Shown: positions 1 through 10,016 of the stretch, one piece after another | Layout of the letters: every line of letters begins with the position of its first letter | Position numbering within the stretch: position 1 is the stretch's first letter | Assembly: GCA_961205875.1 (NCBI GenBank) | Contig: OY540809.1 | Coordinates: forward strand, 25,866,267 to 25,930,266 | From: Sialis fuliginosa | Lineage: Eukaryota > Arthropoda > Insecta > Megaloptera > Sialidae | Reading direction: 5' to 3' | Length of the DNA stretch: 64,000 nucleotides | Translations under genes and position numbers: made by a program | Notes under the pieces: generated by a model | Told to the model about the DNA's origin: nothing | Database searches by the model: none | What the model saw: only the letters and a program-made list of their open reading frames with translations

Positions 1-235
1 GTTTTCGTATATTTTGATATTTTAACAACACATGTGATCAAAGAAGTATAAATTCGACATTGCAAAATCATAAAAAGCTATCAGAATCACAGAACGTATT
101 GCCAACTTAAGAATTGTAAAAATGACATTCCCGAATAGACCAAATTATTTGTGATTGCTTTTTTATTATTTTGCAATGTCAGATTTGTACTTATTTGATT
201 GCATGTGTTGTTAAAATATCAAAAAATACGAAAAC
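1..235. mobile_element. Miniature inverted-repeat element, ~75-bp ends
   Basis: The first ~75 bases, starting GTTTTCGTATATTTTGATAT, reappear as their reverse complement at about 160-235. The pairing runs from the AACAACACATG motif to a shared GACATTGCAAAAT inner boundary. The interior has no reading frame. The window starts at or near the left end, so the flanking target duplication cannot be checked and the superfamily is unknown. Some bases may be missing before position 1. Confidence 0.8.
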
Positions 236-299
236 AAGAATAAAGGAATTTTGTGTAATTGATATTCTATTATACATTTCTAAGATTTCAATATGTCTT

Positions 300-372
300 C
301 ATGGTGACGTCAATTCCCGCGCCAACGCTGATTGGTCAAGGAGCTGATGAGACTACCTTGTCTTTATATACC
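300..372 (+). promoter_or_regulatory. Cluster of promoter-like motifs (CRE, E2F-like, CCAAT, TATA)
   Basis: Within 70 bases there are a perfect palindromic CRE (TGACGTCA, 305-312), an E2F-like TTCCCGCGCC (314-323), an inverted CCAAT box (ATTGGT, 331-336) and a TATA-like TTTATATA (363-370). The order and spacing suit a polymerase II core promoter reading to the right, and the segment is GC-richer than its surroundings. No reading frame of note follows, so it could equally be a transposon's own control region or chance. Confidence 0.3.
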
Positions 373-532
373 TTGAGAACGATTTCAATATGTTTCCTAA
401 CCGTTTAAAAAAATATATATATAATAAATAGATACTGAATTTATAACGAACAAAAATCATTTTATTTTGTCGCAATCCGACCAATAGAACAGGAGATATT
501 TAAAAAATCTGTAAAAATATTTTAAAAAATTA

Positions 533-598
533 TATGCGGCCCTCAAAAAAATTTAGATTGTCAATGCGGCCCGTCGAGCAATTTGGGTTGGCCAGGCC
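533..598 (-). mobile_element. hAT terminal fragment (GCGGCCC family)
   Basis: Read on the minus strand this begins with GGCCTGGCCAACCCAAATTG and carries two GGGCCGCA blocks about 30 bases apart. The right end of the complete hAT element at 29880-30080 has the same arrangement (GGTGTCCAACC, then GGGCCGCA twice at the same spacing). Only one end is present; the rest has been lost or replaced by the GATC-rich repeat that follows. Confidence 0.5.
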
Positions 599-608
599 TT
601 ATCTACAT

Positions 609-845
609 CAAAAAACATCGTTGTAGATCGTGATAGATATAGAAACATTGAAAATTCATATATGTATTTTCAACGTTACAACGATCTTCAGAGTTCTTTG
701 TAGATCATTGTAGATCTTTGTAGATCGTTGTAAATCTTTGCAGGTCTCCATAGATCAAATACCAGTGTACAAATATGATATTGTCTCAAAATGCAGATCT
801 ATCAAGACCTGATTTGATCACTTCAGATATTAAAATTTTTCCCGG
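609..845. mobile_element. Partial copy of the GATC-rich miniature element
   Basis: This matches the right half of the element at 4973-5240. It shares the internal short-unit array built on GATCGTTGTAGATC, then TTTGCAGGTCTCCA, TTGTCTCAAAATGCAGATCT and a terminal AATTTTTCCCG. The left inverted arm is not recognisable, so the copy is truncated. No coding potential. Confidence 0.65.
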
Positions 846-1534
846 TATAATATTATAGTGAATTATAAACATTTATTTTAGAATTATTATGTATTTATTA
901 AGCATGCTCGTATGTATGTGTTTTTCTCTGTTTATGATACTTGAATATTTTTGTGTTTTAATTTCAAGGTTGAGCTAACTTCAAGATTATACAAAAGTTA
1001 TTAAATTATATGTTTATTGTCCATTTGGTGGTTGAAATGTAAAGCTTATAATATGTGAAATGTTTTATGGAATATTGTGGATATTATTTTTAAACTATTC
1101 GCTTCTCTATGGAAATTTCTTACAAAAAAGGTATTTTATATAGAATATATTTTATTATTTATTACCGATTTATACAGACTGAATAAACAGTACATAGATA
1201 ATATTGATTCTACAGCCGAAAATGTTAAGTATATAAAAAATGTTCCATATAAGAATTTTTTTACTAATGTTTTTCCATAATTTGGCTATTTACTCTTTTT
1301 TGTAACATTATTTCAGAGATATCATCAATATATTTTTAATAGCGTCCTACCTTTTTATTATTATACCGTTGGTTGGCACTTTTTATTTACTCCATCTATG
1401 TCAAAATGTTCACAAAATTCGTGAAAATTTACGTTAATAATTTGATATAATTTATCATTCATTTGTTTGGCCATTACCAGTTAACAGAACTTCTAAACAA
1501 TTTGTTCATTGTATTATATTTTATAAAATATTTA
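846..1534. other. No recognisable feature
   Basis: AT-rich sequence. It includes a 67-codon open frame at 1077-1280 with no recognisable domain and no supporting context; I read it as chance. No inverted or tandem repeat stands out. Confidence 0.5.
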
Positions 1535-1848
1535 TGCCCGGTATTATAAAGAATTTGCACGCTTTGCTTCCAGCTAGGAATCAAATTGTTATGAAATTGC
1601 TAGATATTTTAAAGCAGTGGTAATAAATGCATAATAATGTAAATGGTATACATTTTATGAGGTACACTTGGCATCACTTATTTTATGTCGCTAATTTCTA
1701 CTTAATACGCATGCGTCAGTCATTATATGTGCGATTTCATTGACTACATCTGTCAGTGGTTATCATTTATATTTAATACTTAGCAGATAGCGTTAGCTGG
1801 GAGCTAATTTGCATTCGCACTCAAGCAAATGCTTTATAATACCGGGCA
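1535..1848. mobile_element. PIF/Harbinger-like MITE, TTA target duplication
   Basis: The ends are inverted repeats beginning TGCCCGGTATTATAAAG. Homology continues inward through a TTTGC...GCTCCCAGC block, giving arms of about 45 bases. The element is bounded by the trinucleotide TTA at 1532-1534 and 1849-1851, the target duplication typical of PIF/Harbinger elements. The ~310-bp length and lack of a frame make it non-autonomous. The element at 54483-54668 shares the TGCCCG(G/A)TATTA terminus. Confidence 0.8.
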
Positions 1849-2077
1849 TTAAACATATATCTTTCGCGTTATTGAAATACAAATTTGTGTAATAATAAGG
1901 CTCGAAGTGTAGGTGCTGTACTATATATACCTTTGTATTTTTCACATGATTACAGGTGTTCTTTATAATTCATTAATTCGTCGACACGTTTGCCTGTGAC
2001 GTTAATGAACTTGTGCAAGATTATTAATTAAAATTTTAATTTGTTTTTAATAAACGGTGTACCTACGTACTTATAAA

Positions 2078-2112
2078 TGCGCGCGCGCGCGTGTGTGTGT
2101 GTGTGTATGTGT
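2078..2112. repeat. (GC)n-(GT)n compound microsatellite
   Basis: Alternating GC dinucleotides pass directly into alternating GT, then GTATGTGT. Alternating purine-pyrimidine tracts of this kind can adopt Z-DNA. Confidence 0.9.
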
Positions 2113-2285
2113 AAGAGGGATTTCAATTTCATATTATTTAAAATTAATCTGCTCTCATCTACAATTGTATTTGCATACTTACTTTTAAATATTGAGCGTT
2201 CGGAAATAAAAGCGACTAACTTTTATAATTGGATTATTATATAAAATTTAAAAACATGTTATACTTGATGTTTTTTTTTCAAATC

Positions 2286-2465
2286 CATACTAATATTATA
2301 AATACGAAAGTATATCGCTCTGTTTGTTTCTTATCTTTTCACGGCGAAACCGCTGAATCGATCTTGATGAAATTTGGCAGGAAGATAGCTTGCATTTGTA
2401 CGTATTATTGTTTATACTTTTATACGAAAAGTTTATCTCCTATTTTCATTAAAACATAAACATAA
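2286..2465 (+). mobile_element. Helitron-like repeat H2, 5' portion
   Basis: It starts CATACTAATATTATAAATAC followed by GAAAG, then a TCTGTTTGTTTC block, a CACGGCGAAACCGCTGAA block and TGATGAAATTTGGCAGG. The same series is found at 44927-45308 and, reversed, at 57775-58014. Such repeats are abundant in insects and I associate them with Helitron-like elements. Only the first ~180 bases are recognisable here. Confidence 0.6.
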
Positions 2466-2485
2466 AAGATATTAAGTATGAGACA

Positions 2486-3037
2486 TAAGGTACCGTCACC
2501 GGTTATGGCCGCTATAAGAGCAAGATTTACTGTTTTTGTTATTGACGGGCTTCTTTTTTGTAATTCTCATGAACTCATGATACTAATAAAATTTTATTTA
2601 ATCAATTTAATTACCAAAGTCCGCAAATATAGTTTTTTTTAAATTATAGTCTTTTATTTTGTTTATGTTTTTTCTTCAGTAATGGATAAAGTAAAACTAG
2701 TGATGAGCACGCAGTGATGGACTTGCTTATGATTACAAAATGATAAGTACTACGACACAAAAGATATAAAAGAAAAAATCGTCAAATTTGAAACAATGTT
2801 AAGCAGTTGCTATAATAATATAATAATTTATAAATAAATTATACTAATAATTAGTTTAAATGTTCACCATTTTGACACCTATTGACCGATTGTCATTAAA
2901 TCACGCTGTAAGACAATTAAATGTATATAGCTTAATATTCAGAAATGGTAGTAATCAAATATCAACAAATATTTCTAATTCAGTACATTTAATTAAAAAT
3001 AGCCATTACTGGGGTCATATCCAAGACCAGTACCTTA
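2486..3037 (+). mobile_element. AGGTAC-family non-autonomous element, copy 1
   Basis: This ~550-bp repeat has ends TAAGGTACCGTCACCGG and (inverted) TAAGGTACTGGTCTTGG, apparently with TA at each boundary. It has three relatives in the window: 6337-6863, 15629-17595 (interrupted) and 20612-21072. Shared internal landmarks are AAAACATAAA near the middle, a GTACTACGACACAAAAG block and ATCACGCTGTAAGACAATTA. The 62-codon frame at 2860-3048 lies inside the repeat and is not conserved as protein. Confidence 0.75.
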
Positions 3038-3472
3038 TGTATTTGTAAATATAATTATTACTTTCTAAAATATTAAGTACTTATTCGCTAAGGCTTTTGA
3101 ACCGATATTCCACCAGTCAAATTTACCGTAACATACATTATACAAATAAACATTGTTATACGAGTAAAGAGACAACATGTGTGTTTATTTTGTAAGGGGT
3201 TAGGCAGTGGGCTGAAGAGAAGGGGGGCTATTGATTCTTCGTTATCCCGTTCAGATCAGAAGTCACACGAAACTCCGGTGTCTAAACTGTCATTATTGTT
3301 CCGGACTCATTTCAGTTTCTTTATGTTGTTATTTTTTCTTTCTTTCTCAAGTCGTGTTATTTCTTTATCTGATGTTATGAGTAAAATTGATGTTATTGCT
3401 GATTATAATTTTCATTCAAATAAAGTCACTTTTATAATAAGTTATGCATGTACGATCCTCTTATAAACGAAT

Positions 3473-4104
3473 GTCTAAGGCCCTCTACACACGGAGTAAC
3501 CGTTTTGCAACGAGAATTGCAAACCAGTTGCGTAAGCAACCGTTTGGTGACTTTGCACGTGTAACGTAATGGCCCTCCGCACACGGTGCGATCGAAACAA
3601 AACTGATTTGCAATCAGTTTCCAACTGGTTTCGTGCAACTGTGCTTGCAGGTCGAATTTCGGTTTCAGTTGCGTGGTTGCATGATATTTTAGCATTATTA
3701 TTATAATAATATTATTATTTAATTATAATTAAAATTATTAGTTAATTATCATTATTCCTATTAATAATTACCTACTTAGTTAGTTCATTCAGAATGAATG
3801 ATCAGTTAATAAACATTCAATTCGTCGAGGAGGTGGAAAAACATGAAGTTCTATACATATACTATAGTCCTGGGTATTTAAGAATGCTTAACATGTTGCC
3901 AAAAGTAAAAAAAACTTAAAAACTTATTAAAAATCGCGTTTTTTTATCACGGCAATTCCCATAAAACTGTCGACTGATCAAGATTCAGTCGCGCTCGTGT
4001 GCGGAGCAAGGATATAAATCTATTGCAAATCAGTTGTAAAATAGTCGCTTCCGCAACTGATTTGCGATTCTCGTTGCAAAACAGTCGCACCGTGTACGTT
4101 AGAC
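3473..4104 (+). mobile_element. PIF/Harbinger-like nest: one element inside another of the same family
   Basis: The outer ends are GTCTAAGGCCCTCTACACAC and, inverted, a GTCTAACGTACACGG type, both running into CGTTTTGCAACGAGAAT. A second pair of related ends lies inside: GGCCCTCCGCACACGG at about 3571 and its inverse GTGCGGAGCAAGG near 4000. GGCCCTC-CACACGG ends are typical of Harbinger-type elements. The interior retains a truncated MADF-like reading frame (3794-3919), agreeing with the assignment because autonomous PIF/Harbinger elements encode a Myb/SANT-MADF-type helper protein beside the transposase. Exact target duplications could not be settled by eye. Confidence 0.65.
3794..3919 (+). 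pseudogene. Truncated MADF-like (Myb/SANT) domain reading frame
   Basis: ATG at 3794 opens a 41-codon frame ending TAA at 3917-3919. Residues 9-29 read QFVEEVEKHEVLYIYYSPGY, the pattern of the first helix and turn of MADF DNA-binding domains (F-[IV]-E-x-V-x-x-x-x-x-L-Y, then a P-x-Y). MADF/Myb-like proteins are the accessory DNA-binding proteins of PIF/Harbinger transposons. The remaining helices with their conserved aromatics are missing: from residue 30 the frame runs into AT-rich sequence and stops. It is therefore read as the N-terminus of a deleted gene inside a non-autonomous element. A short host MADF exon is the alternative, but the surrounding inverted ends make that unlikely. Confidence 0.5.
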
Positions 4105-4624
4105 GTAATCTTTTCTGAAAATATTGTCATAAAATATTTATTTTAGTTTGGTTGTATCGATAGATTTTATTGACGCATTTCAAGAAAGGTACCAACATCT
4201 TTTCTTTTTTATTTCAGTTTTAAAAATGTCTGGTAGATGTACGATGGAGTAGAGTGAAAAATAAGATTTTGTATATTTGGTATTCTATATTTCATTAATT
4301 TTATTTAGAAAATAAAGTTTGTTCAAGCGTAACCCCTCAAATCCGCGTTAAAAGCTTAAAAACTAAAAAGATTACTGCTTTAGTAAGCTTTTACTTGTAA
4401 CGTAAGATGCGATTAAAAGTTAATTTAAAACCATTATCATTTTAGTTTTTGAGCTTGTGGCGCAGGTTTATTTTAGTTTTAGGGATTATGCATGAAAACA
4501 CCTTATTTTTTCACTAAAATTAACAAATTATTGGGTAACTTAAGTTAAAATTAAAGAAAAAGAGTTTTTCGCTCTACCCTTTTAAAAAGAACTTAAAAAT
4601 AGTCAATATACAAATAGTAAATTT

Positions 4625-4880
4625 GTGAAATATATCAGAAGACATGAAAAAACCTTTTTTTTACATGTAGACAATAATCAAACTGTTCTTTTGAGCATTT
4701 TTCTCCAATTAAAAAAGTGGGTGTATGTTCTTATGTACGCGCGTTTGAAGTTATACTTCTTTGATGAAGTGACATCTAGCGTGCAAATGAAAAACAAAAA
4801 ACTTGTTTTTCCGTCTATCATAATAGAAATCTATATTATCTACATCTAACTTCGTGGTGTTAATTTGTTTCTGTTGCACG
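4625..4880 (+). mobile_element. Helitron-like repeat H2, 3' portion
   Basis: The segment GTACGCGCG...GTTATACTTCTTTG...GTGCAAATG...ACCTAACTTC-type aligns with 45135-45260 of the fuller H2 copy. The 74-codon frame here runs through the repeat and has no recognisable domain. Confidence 0.5.
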
Positions 4881-4972
4881 AAATGCGCATTTCATTTCCA
4901 TTGCATTATTAAAATTTTATCATGAACACACCTAAAGAATTGTAACTTAAAAAAATGAGTGCAAATACTTTT

Positions 4973-5240
4973 CGGGAAAAAATTTAGATCTGATGTTATC
5001 AAATCAGATTTTAATAGATCATGATTTTGAGACAAAATTATATTTTTCACTGGCTTTTGATCTACGGAAACCTGCAAAGATCTACTACGATCTTAAAAGA
5101 TCTACAACGATCTACAAAAATTGCTGAAGATTTTTGCAGGTCTCCACAAATCAAAAACAAGTGAAAAAATATTATTTTGTCTCAAAATGCAGATCTATCA
5201 AGATCTGATTTTACTCCAATCAAATAAAAAATTTCCTATA
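4973..5240. mobile_element. GATC-rich miniature inverted-repeat element
   Basis: Arms of ~100 bases face each other. The left runs GGGAAAAAATTTAGATCTG...TTTTGAGACAAAATTAT...GATCTACGGAAACCTGCAAA, and the right is its inverse. The centre is a short run of GATCTACAACGATCTAC-type units. No reading frame. A truncated relative lies at 609-845. The superfamily is uncertain because no clean target duplication is visible. Confidence 0.75.
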
Positions 5241-5440
5241 GGTGACAAATGGAATTAATATTTGCCTCGATAATTTTAGTGGCAATCGATGGCTAATGAT
5301 GTCCTTAATAAAATATTAAATTTGCAAGGTTGTGGCCCTCCGGGAAATACACAAAAAATAAAAATAAAAACAAATACTTGATCATTTTAGATTTAAATAT
5401 TTTTCTGGATTATTTTATTTAATATTTTATATATTATAAT

Positions 5441-5711
5441 TAGAGATTGGAAAAATAGTTGTTATTTTCAATGAATCGGAAAATAGTTGGTAAATAGTTT
5501 TTTTTACAATTTGATAATAATTAGTGCAAACGAAGCAGTAAAAAGTGTCGCAAATAGTTTTAAAATAATTGGAAAGGCAGTTGCAAATACTTGATTTCAA
5601 ATCGTGTTCAAACAAACCAGTTTTCTGAAAACGGTAGAGATATATATGTAATAAAAATTACAATAAATGCATTTTTATGCAATAGTTGGAAAACTATTTT
5701 TCGAATGTCTA
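5441..5711. mobile_element. hAT-type MITE with perfect 8-bp target duplication
   Basis: The ends are TAGAGATTGGAAAAATAGTT and, inverted, TAGACATTCGAAAAATAGTT (18 of 20 identical). Both sides carry the same octamer ATTATAAT (5433-5440 and 5712-5719). An 8-bp duplication with a TAG-starting terminus indicates the hAT superfamily. The 271-bp interior contains more copies of the AATAGTTGG motif, likely subterminal transposase-binding repeats. It is non-coding and would depend on another element's transposase. Confidence 0.85.
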
Positions 5712-5719
5712 ATTATAAT

Positions 5720-6336
5720 ATAATAAAAATTGAAACAACATATTTAAACTTCTATAGGTATATACGTATATCGGTAAGCAAAACAGAAAACATTGATGTA
5801 CGTTGTACTTATATCGAATTACTAATTGAAAACGACCAAAGTTTGTATAAAAACAAACATATTTTTATGAAATTACATCCCCCAATATTTGTATTGTTGT
5901 GAAATGGGAACTTTTCCAAACCGCGGAAAAGTTTTTAATTAAATATTTCAATTCTCTTATTGAATGGTATTTAATGGCAACCCCTGTGTGTAAATAAATT
6001 ATGTTGTTATTGGAGATTATTGCAGAATCGTCAATATTGACTTTTATCAATAAATTATAGAGAATACAATTCGAAATATAATTTACATTATACAATGTAT
6101 TTCTTATCATGAAAAGTCGGAAAGATTTCATTAATTAATAAAACCTCATTTAGATCAATTATGTACTGGTGCTAGAGTTTTCAAAGGGCGGAGGGGGGGG
6201 GGTATACAAAAAATCAAGTTTATTTGTTATTTGAATTGTAAATTAATACATATTTCTTTCTTTTTCAGGTGAGTTTTAACACATTTTCTAACTATGTATG
6301 TTTCGGTAAGTCATTTTTTTATGTTATATATTAAGA
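5720..6336. other. No recognisable feature
   Basis: AT-rich sequence with two short open frames of no recognisable family (5591-5902 plus, partly inside the preceding hAT element; 5865-6131 minus) and a G-run near 6189-6200. Nothing else stands out. Confidence 0.4.
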
Positions 6337-6863
6337 TAATTACACCAGTCTTGGACATAACCCCAGTGTTTGACGCTTGTTTAATTAAATGTACTAAATT
6401 AAAAATATTTTGTGATATTTGTTTACTGTCATTATTAAATCATTATGTATAGATACTGTAGAAACTTGAAAAACTTTTAATTTGATTACAATCGGCCAAT
6501 GGGTGTCCAAATGGTGGACTTTTAAACTAATTATTAGTGTAATCTATTTATTCTTATATTATCATAGCATCTGCTTTACATTGTTTTAAATTTTACAATT
6601 CTTTGTTTTATAATTTTTGTGTCGTAGTACTTATCATTACTGGGTTTACTTTGTCCATTACTGGAGAAAAAACATAAATAAAGGCTATAATTTAAAGAAC
6701 AGCTATGTTTGCGGACTTCGATAATTAAATTGATTTAATAAAGAGGTACTTACTTGTTTTATTAGTAACATTAGTTCATGATAATTACAAAATAGAAAGC
6801 CATCAATCCCAAAAAGCAGTAATCCTTGCTCTTAAAAGTTCCAAGACTGGTGCCAGTACCTTA
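6337..6863 (-). mobile_element. AGGTAC-family element, copy 2 (inverted)
   Basis: This is the reverse orientation of the repeat at 2486-3037, entered through CCAGTCTTGGACATAACCCC and left through CCAAGACTGGTGCCAGTACC. Its segment TTATTAGTGTAATCTATTTA is the uninterrupted form of the site that a hAT element occupies in copy 3, so it serves as a natural empty-site control. Confidence 0.75.
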
Positions 6864-8903
6864 TCATTCATTTAAAATAACTCACATGTTTATGAAATAT
6901 ATTTCAGTGAATATGTGTTCATATATTTATGTATTCAACGACCCTATTTTGTAAAATAATATACAAAGAGAAAATACAAAAAAACAACATATTTTCTTCA
7001 ATAACATCCTGAAACTATCAAAATAAATATTATGTAAGCAGTTTCCATTCTATTGTGTCTAAAAAGTCTGTTGACAATAGCACAACTGCTATTTTTCTTA
7101 TGAATTCAAATAATACAATACAAAGAAAGTTCTTTTTAGTGGGAAACACAAAATAATAATAATAATAATAACTCATATACAAACAAAAGTTATTTTGTTT
7201 TAAGTCTTTTAATTAATAGCTTTTTGATGGTTATTAGTGGATTATTATTTTATACTTCCGGTTAGAAATGTTTATAAGGGCTATGCAGTGGATACTTCAA
7301 TTAAACAGAATATTTTCGGTTTAGTATACTAAATGTTTACATTTTGAACCTATTCATATTTTGAATATAAATTTTAAACACTCGTTTTATAGATGTTGGA
7401 CTGTATATCAAAAATATACTAAGATTTGTCCAAACTATGAACTTTTTTTAATAATTCCTTGCGCCTCCACCACATTGTTAAAATTATTTTATTATAAATG
7501 TGGATTTTGTATTCGTCGTAAAAACGGCTTATTATATTTGATTATTAAAATTCGTATGACTCTATTTTTAATAAAATACGATAATTCAGTAAAAAATAAA
7601 AGAACAAGCGCTTCCACATGTAAAAAATTATATTATTTTTATGATTTAAAAAATATTACTATGCAGTCCACCTAATTATAATTGCGGTTTCTACTATCAT
7701 GATTATATTTTTTGATAGACTATGACATATTTTTACAGTACGTTGAAACAATAATTTTCCTTTTTCTATATATTTTTTTTATGTATTATATATTATCCAA
7801 CTTACAACGTCGTGACAGTATTCCATGTAACAACATGCACCTACTGTATAACACCCTGAGCACCGATAACAAAGTTTCAGCGAGATCTAGCAAACTTAGA
7901 CAAGAGTTTGGCGGAGGGGCGGGGTATATTATGGGATTGGAATCATGACGTTTCGGTGGTACCACTTGATGGCATCCCCATTTTAATGACTATTATGGAG
8001 TGTACAGATTTAGTTAAATCCTCTTCCTCTTTCCACATTGTACCCGTCCTCATTCACAAGAGAACAGGAAGTTCCGAATGACATATTTTGGGGGGGCTAT
8101 GTTAGTGGCCCTGATTTGATTATGGAGAAATGTTTGATGTTAGAATTTTGTAAACATAGATGTTTGCGTAATATGAAATTATATGAGTGGGGTTTAGTAA
8201 TCAATATATTAAGCACACTTTTTATAGATTCATATTGTTGGTTCTATCTCCAAATTTGAATATAAACTATATAATTTTTGATAATAATAATTCATAGTTT
8301 AATTACTTTTAAACAATTATGTAGTTTGTATGTACAAAAATAATTAAAACAAAGGCTACCGCTTTCCCCAAAAATAAAAAAATTGAGTAATTTTATATCA
8401 ATTAAATTAAAAAATTAAATTATATAGTTAAAACCTTAGATTAGGAAAGACTATGGATACATAACAACCAATGCTAGTCCGTATATGAAAGTGTTACCAA
8501 AATTTGTCGGCGGCCATCTTTTTTTAATTGTCAAAATCGCATATTGTCCCAGAAGCGTCAGTTAAAAATTTCTAATATGCAAAAATTGAATTTAGTATGT
8601 ATGTATGAGAGATGATAGTTCCAAATAAACATTTCTCTGTTTATCAATTATCATTGAAATATATTTAATGACAATATAAAACATTTATTATTAATTAATT
8701 TTATAATTCAAAACAATTGACATTTATTTTAAAATCTGAATGATACGCCAATGACTCGTGGAGCGATTTTTCGTGGTGCAATATGGTAACAACGCTAGGT
8801 AATGTGTTATTTGTCCTTTATCTTTCCTTGTCTAAGGTTAAAACTATTAACCTAAATTTACCTAACCATTTTTTTGTATAACTCAATGAATTATCAATTA
8901 TAT
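6864..8903. other. No gene recognised; short open frames only
   Basis: A ~2-kb AT-rich stretch with open frames at 7361-7675 (104 codons), 7712-7948 and 8038-8259, all plus strand. Their predicted products are rich in Tyr, Phe, Ile and Lys, as expected of chance translation of AT-rich DNA. I see no domain, splice-site series or repeat. The segment 7800-8110 is less AT-rich and looks like single-copy sequence. Confidence 0.4.
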
Positions 8904-8904
8904 A

Positions 8905-9479
8905 CAGGATGTTTCATAATTAAATGTCAATATTGAAGGGGGTTAATCTGTGCATGATTTTAAGATAAAAAATTCATATAAAGAACGCTTTATTTATGAT
9001 ATACAGGTTGATCAAATTTTTTTTTAAAATTGTTACCTTTTAATAACTTCGAAACTACATTAAATATTTTTATAAAACTTGGTGGGTATGAACAAGGTAT
9101 AGAGACACATCTTTTGTGAAAAAAAGAATTTTCAGTTTTAACCAGTGGCGTTCCAATTAATGTCACTTTGATTATTTTGAATGAATCAATTATTCGCCAC
9201 TGCTTTTTTTTAAAACAAACAAACTGTTTTTCAGTAAAAAATAAATAACATCAATTATCTGTACGTGAAATTAAATATTTTTTACACTTTTTATTGAAAT
9301 AGTGCTTTAACAACTAGATAACTAATACCCATTTAAATAAGTTAATAATTTTAATTGATTGTTAAAAATTAATAACAGAAATCTCGATCATCCTGTATAT
9401 CAAAAATATAAATTTTTGTCTTAAAATCATGCACAGATTAACCACCTTCAATATTGATATTCAATTACGAAACAGCCTG
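8905..9479. mobile_element. Mariner-type MITE, TA target duplication
   Basis: The ends are CAGGATGTTTCATAATTAAA and, inverted, CAGGCTGTTTCGTAATTGAA. Homology continues ~80 bases through TCAATATTGAAGG(G/T)GGTT and TCTGTGCATGATTTTAAGA. TA flanks both sides (8903-8904 and 9480-9481), the mark of Tc1/mariner insertion. The 575-bp body has no transposase frame. A second pair of mariner-like ends sits inside it (9004-9395). Confidence 0.85.
9004..9395. mobile_element. Inner mariner-like ends within the 8905-9479 element
   Basis: CAGGTTGATCAAATTTTT at 9004 faces its inverse ...GATCATCCTG ending at 9395, each bordered by TA. The outer arms resume directly outside this pair, so it may be a second TA-inserting element or an internal duplication of the outer terminus. 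A shorter hairpin, CAGTGGCG facing CGCCACTG (about 9144-9202), lies in the middle. Confidence 0.55.
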
Positions 9480-9554
9480 TAAGAATGTTGTCATTAATAA
9501 CAACAGTTAACTGCGATATTTTTACTGTAAAATGCGGTCAGAATAAAAAGACAG

Positions 9555-10016
9555 GCGCATATTTTGATATAACTGTGACGTGTGCACCAATCGACCGTGG
9601 CGTAAGCACCGTTTGATCCGGAGTCCGGAGCGCACGCCGAGAGTCTGCTCCAGTATCGCTCTGAAAGCTCCGGAGTGGTGAACCTCGCACGCCTTTGTTG
9701 AACAAAACACAAAATATTCAAAACATTGTGTGGCCTCTTGAGTGTGCACGGACTTTTTGTTCACCTGTTTGTGATAAAAATATATTAAGTTTAATTTGAG
9801 GGCCAAAACAATTTTTTTTTCAGTCGGTGTTTTTTAAAGTAAAAGTGTTATTATAATATATTTGTGATAATTTTGATGAAGTCTTTTTGTTGAAGTTTGT
9901 ATAAAGTAAAACCAGTATATACGGGCCTGACGAAACCCCAATTCCAAATAAATTGTGTCCTTAATAATTTGTTACAACATTGAATATATACTATTGGTAT
10001 TTGTGTCTACAGGTAA
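9555..10016 (+). promoter_or_regulatory. CpG-rich island; possible promoter and untranslated first exon
   Basis: About 150 bases from 9555 to 9705 carry at least a dozen CpG dinucleotides (GATCCGGAGTCCGGAGCGCA and similar), unlike anything nearby. Downstream, TTTCAGTCGG at about 9819 fits the insect initiator TCAGT, and CTACAG followed by GTAAAC at about 10011 fits a splice donor. Read together, this could be a transcription start with a non-coding first exon of ~190 bases. No ATG-led frame of note is present, so a 5'-untranslated exon of a gene continuing beyond the window is the most that can be said. The two overlapping minus-strand frames (9494-9806) look like by-products of the GC-rich stretch. 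Confidence 0.25.

Noticed and set aside
7361-7675. 104-codon plus-strand open frame
   Set aside because: Rich in Tyr/Phe/Lys/Ile like chance translation of AT-rich DNA, no recognisable motif, no neighbouring exon signals.
9494-9806. Two overlapping minus-strand frames over the CpG-rich island
   Set aside because: Overlapping frames in GC-rich DNA are expected because stops are rarer; no domain, and the island reads better as regulatory.
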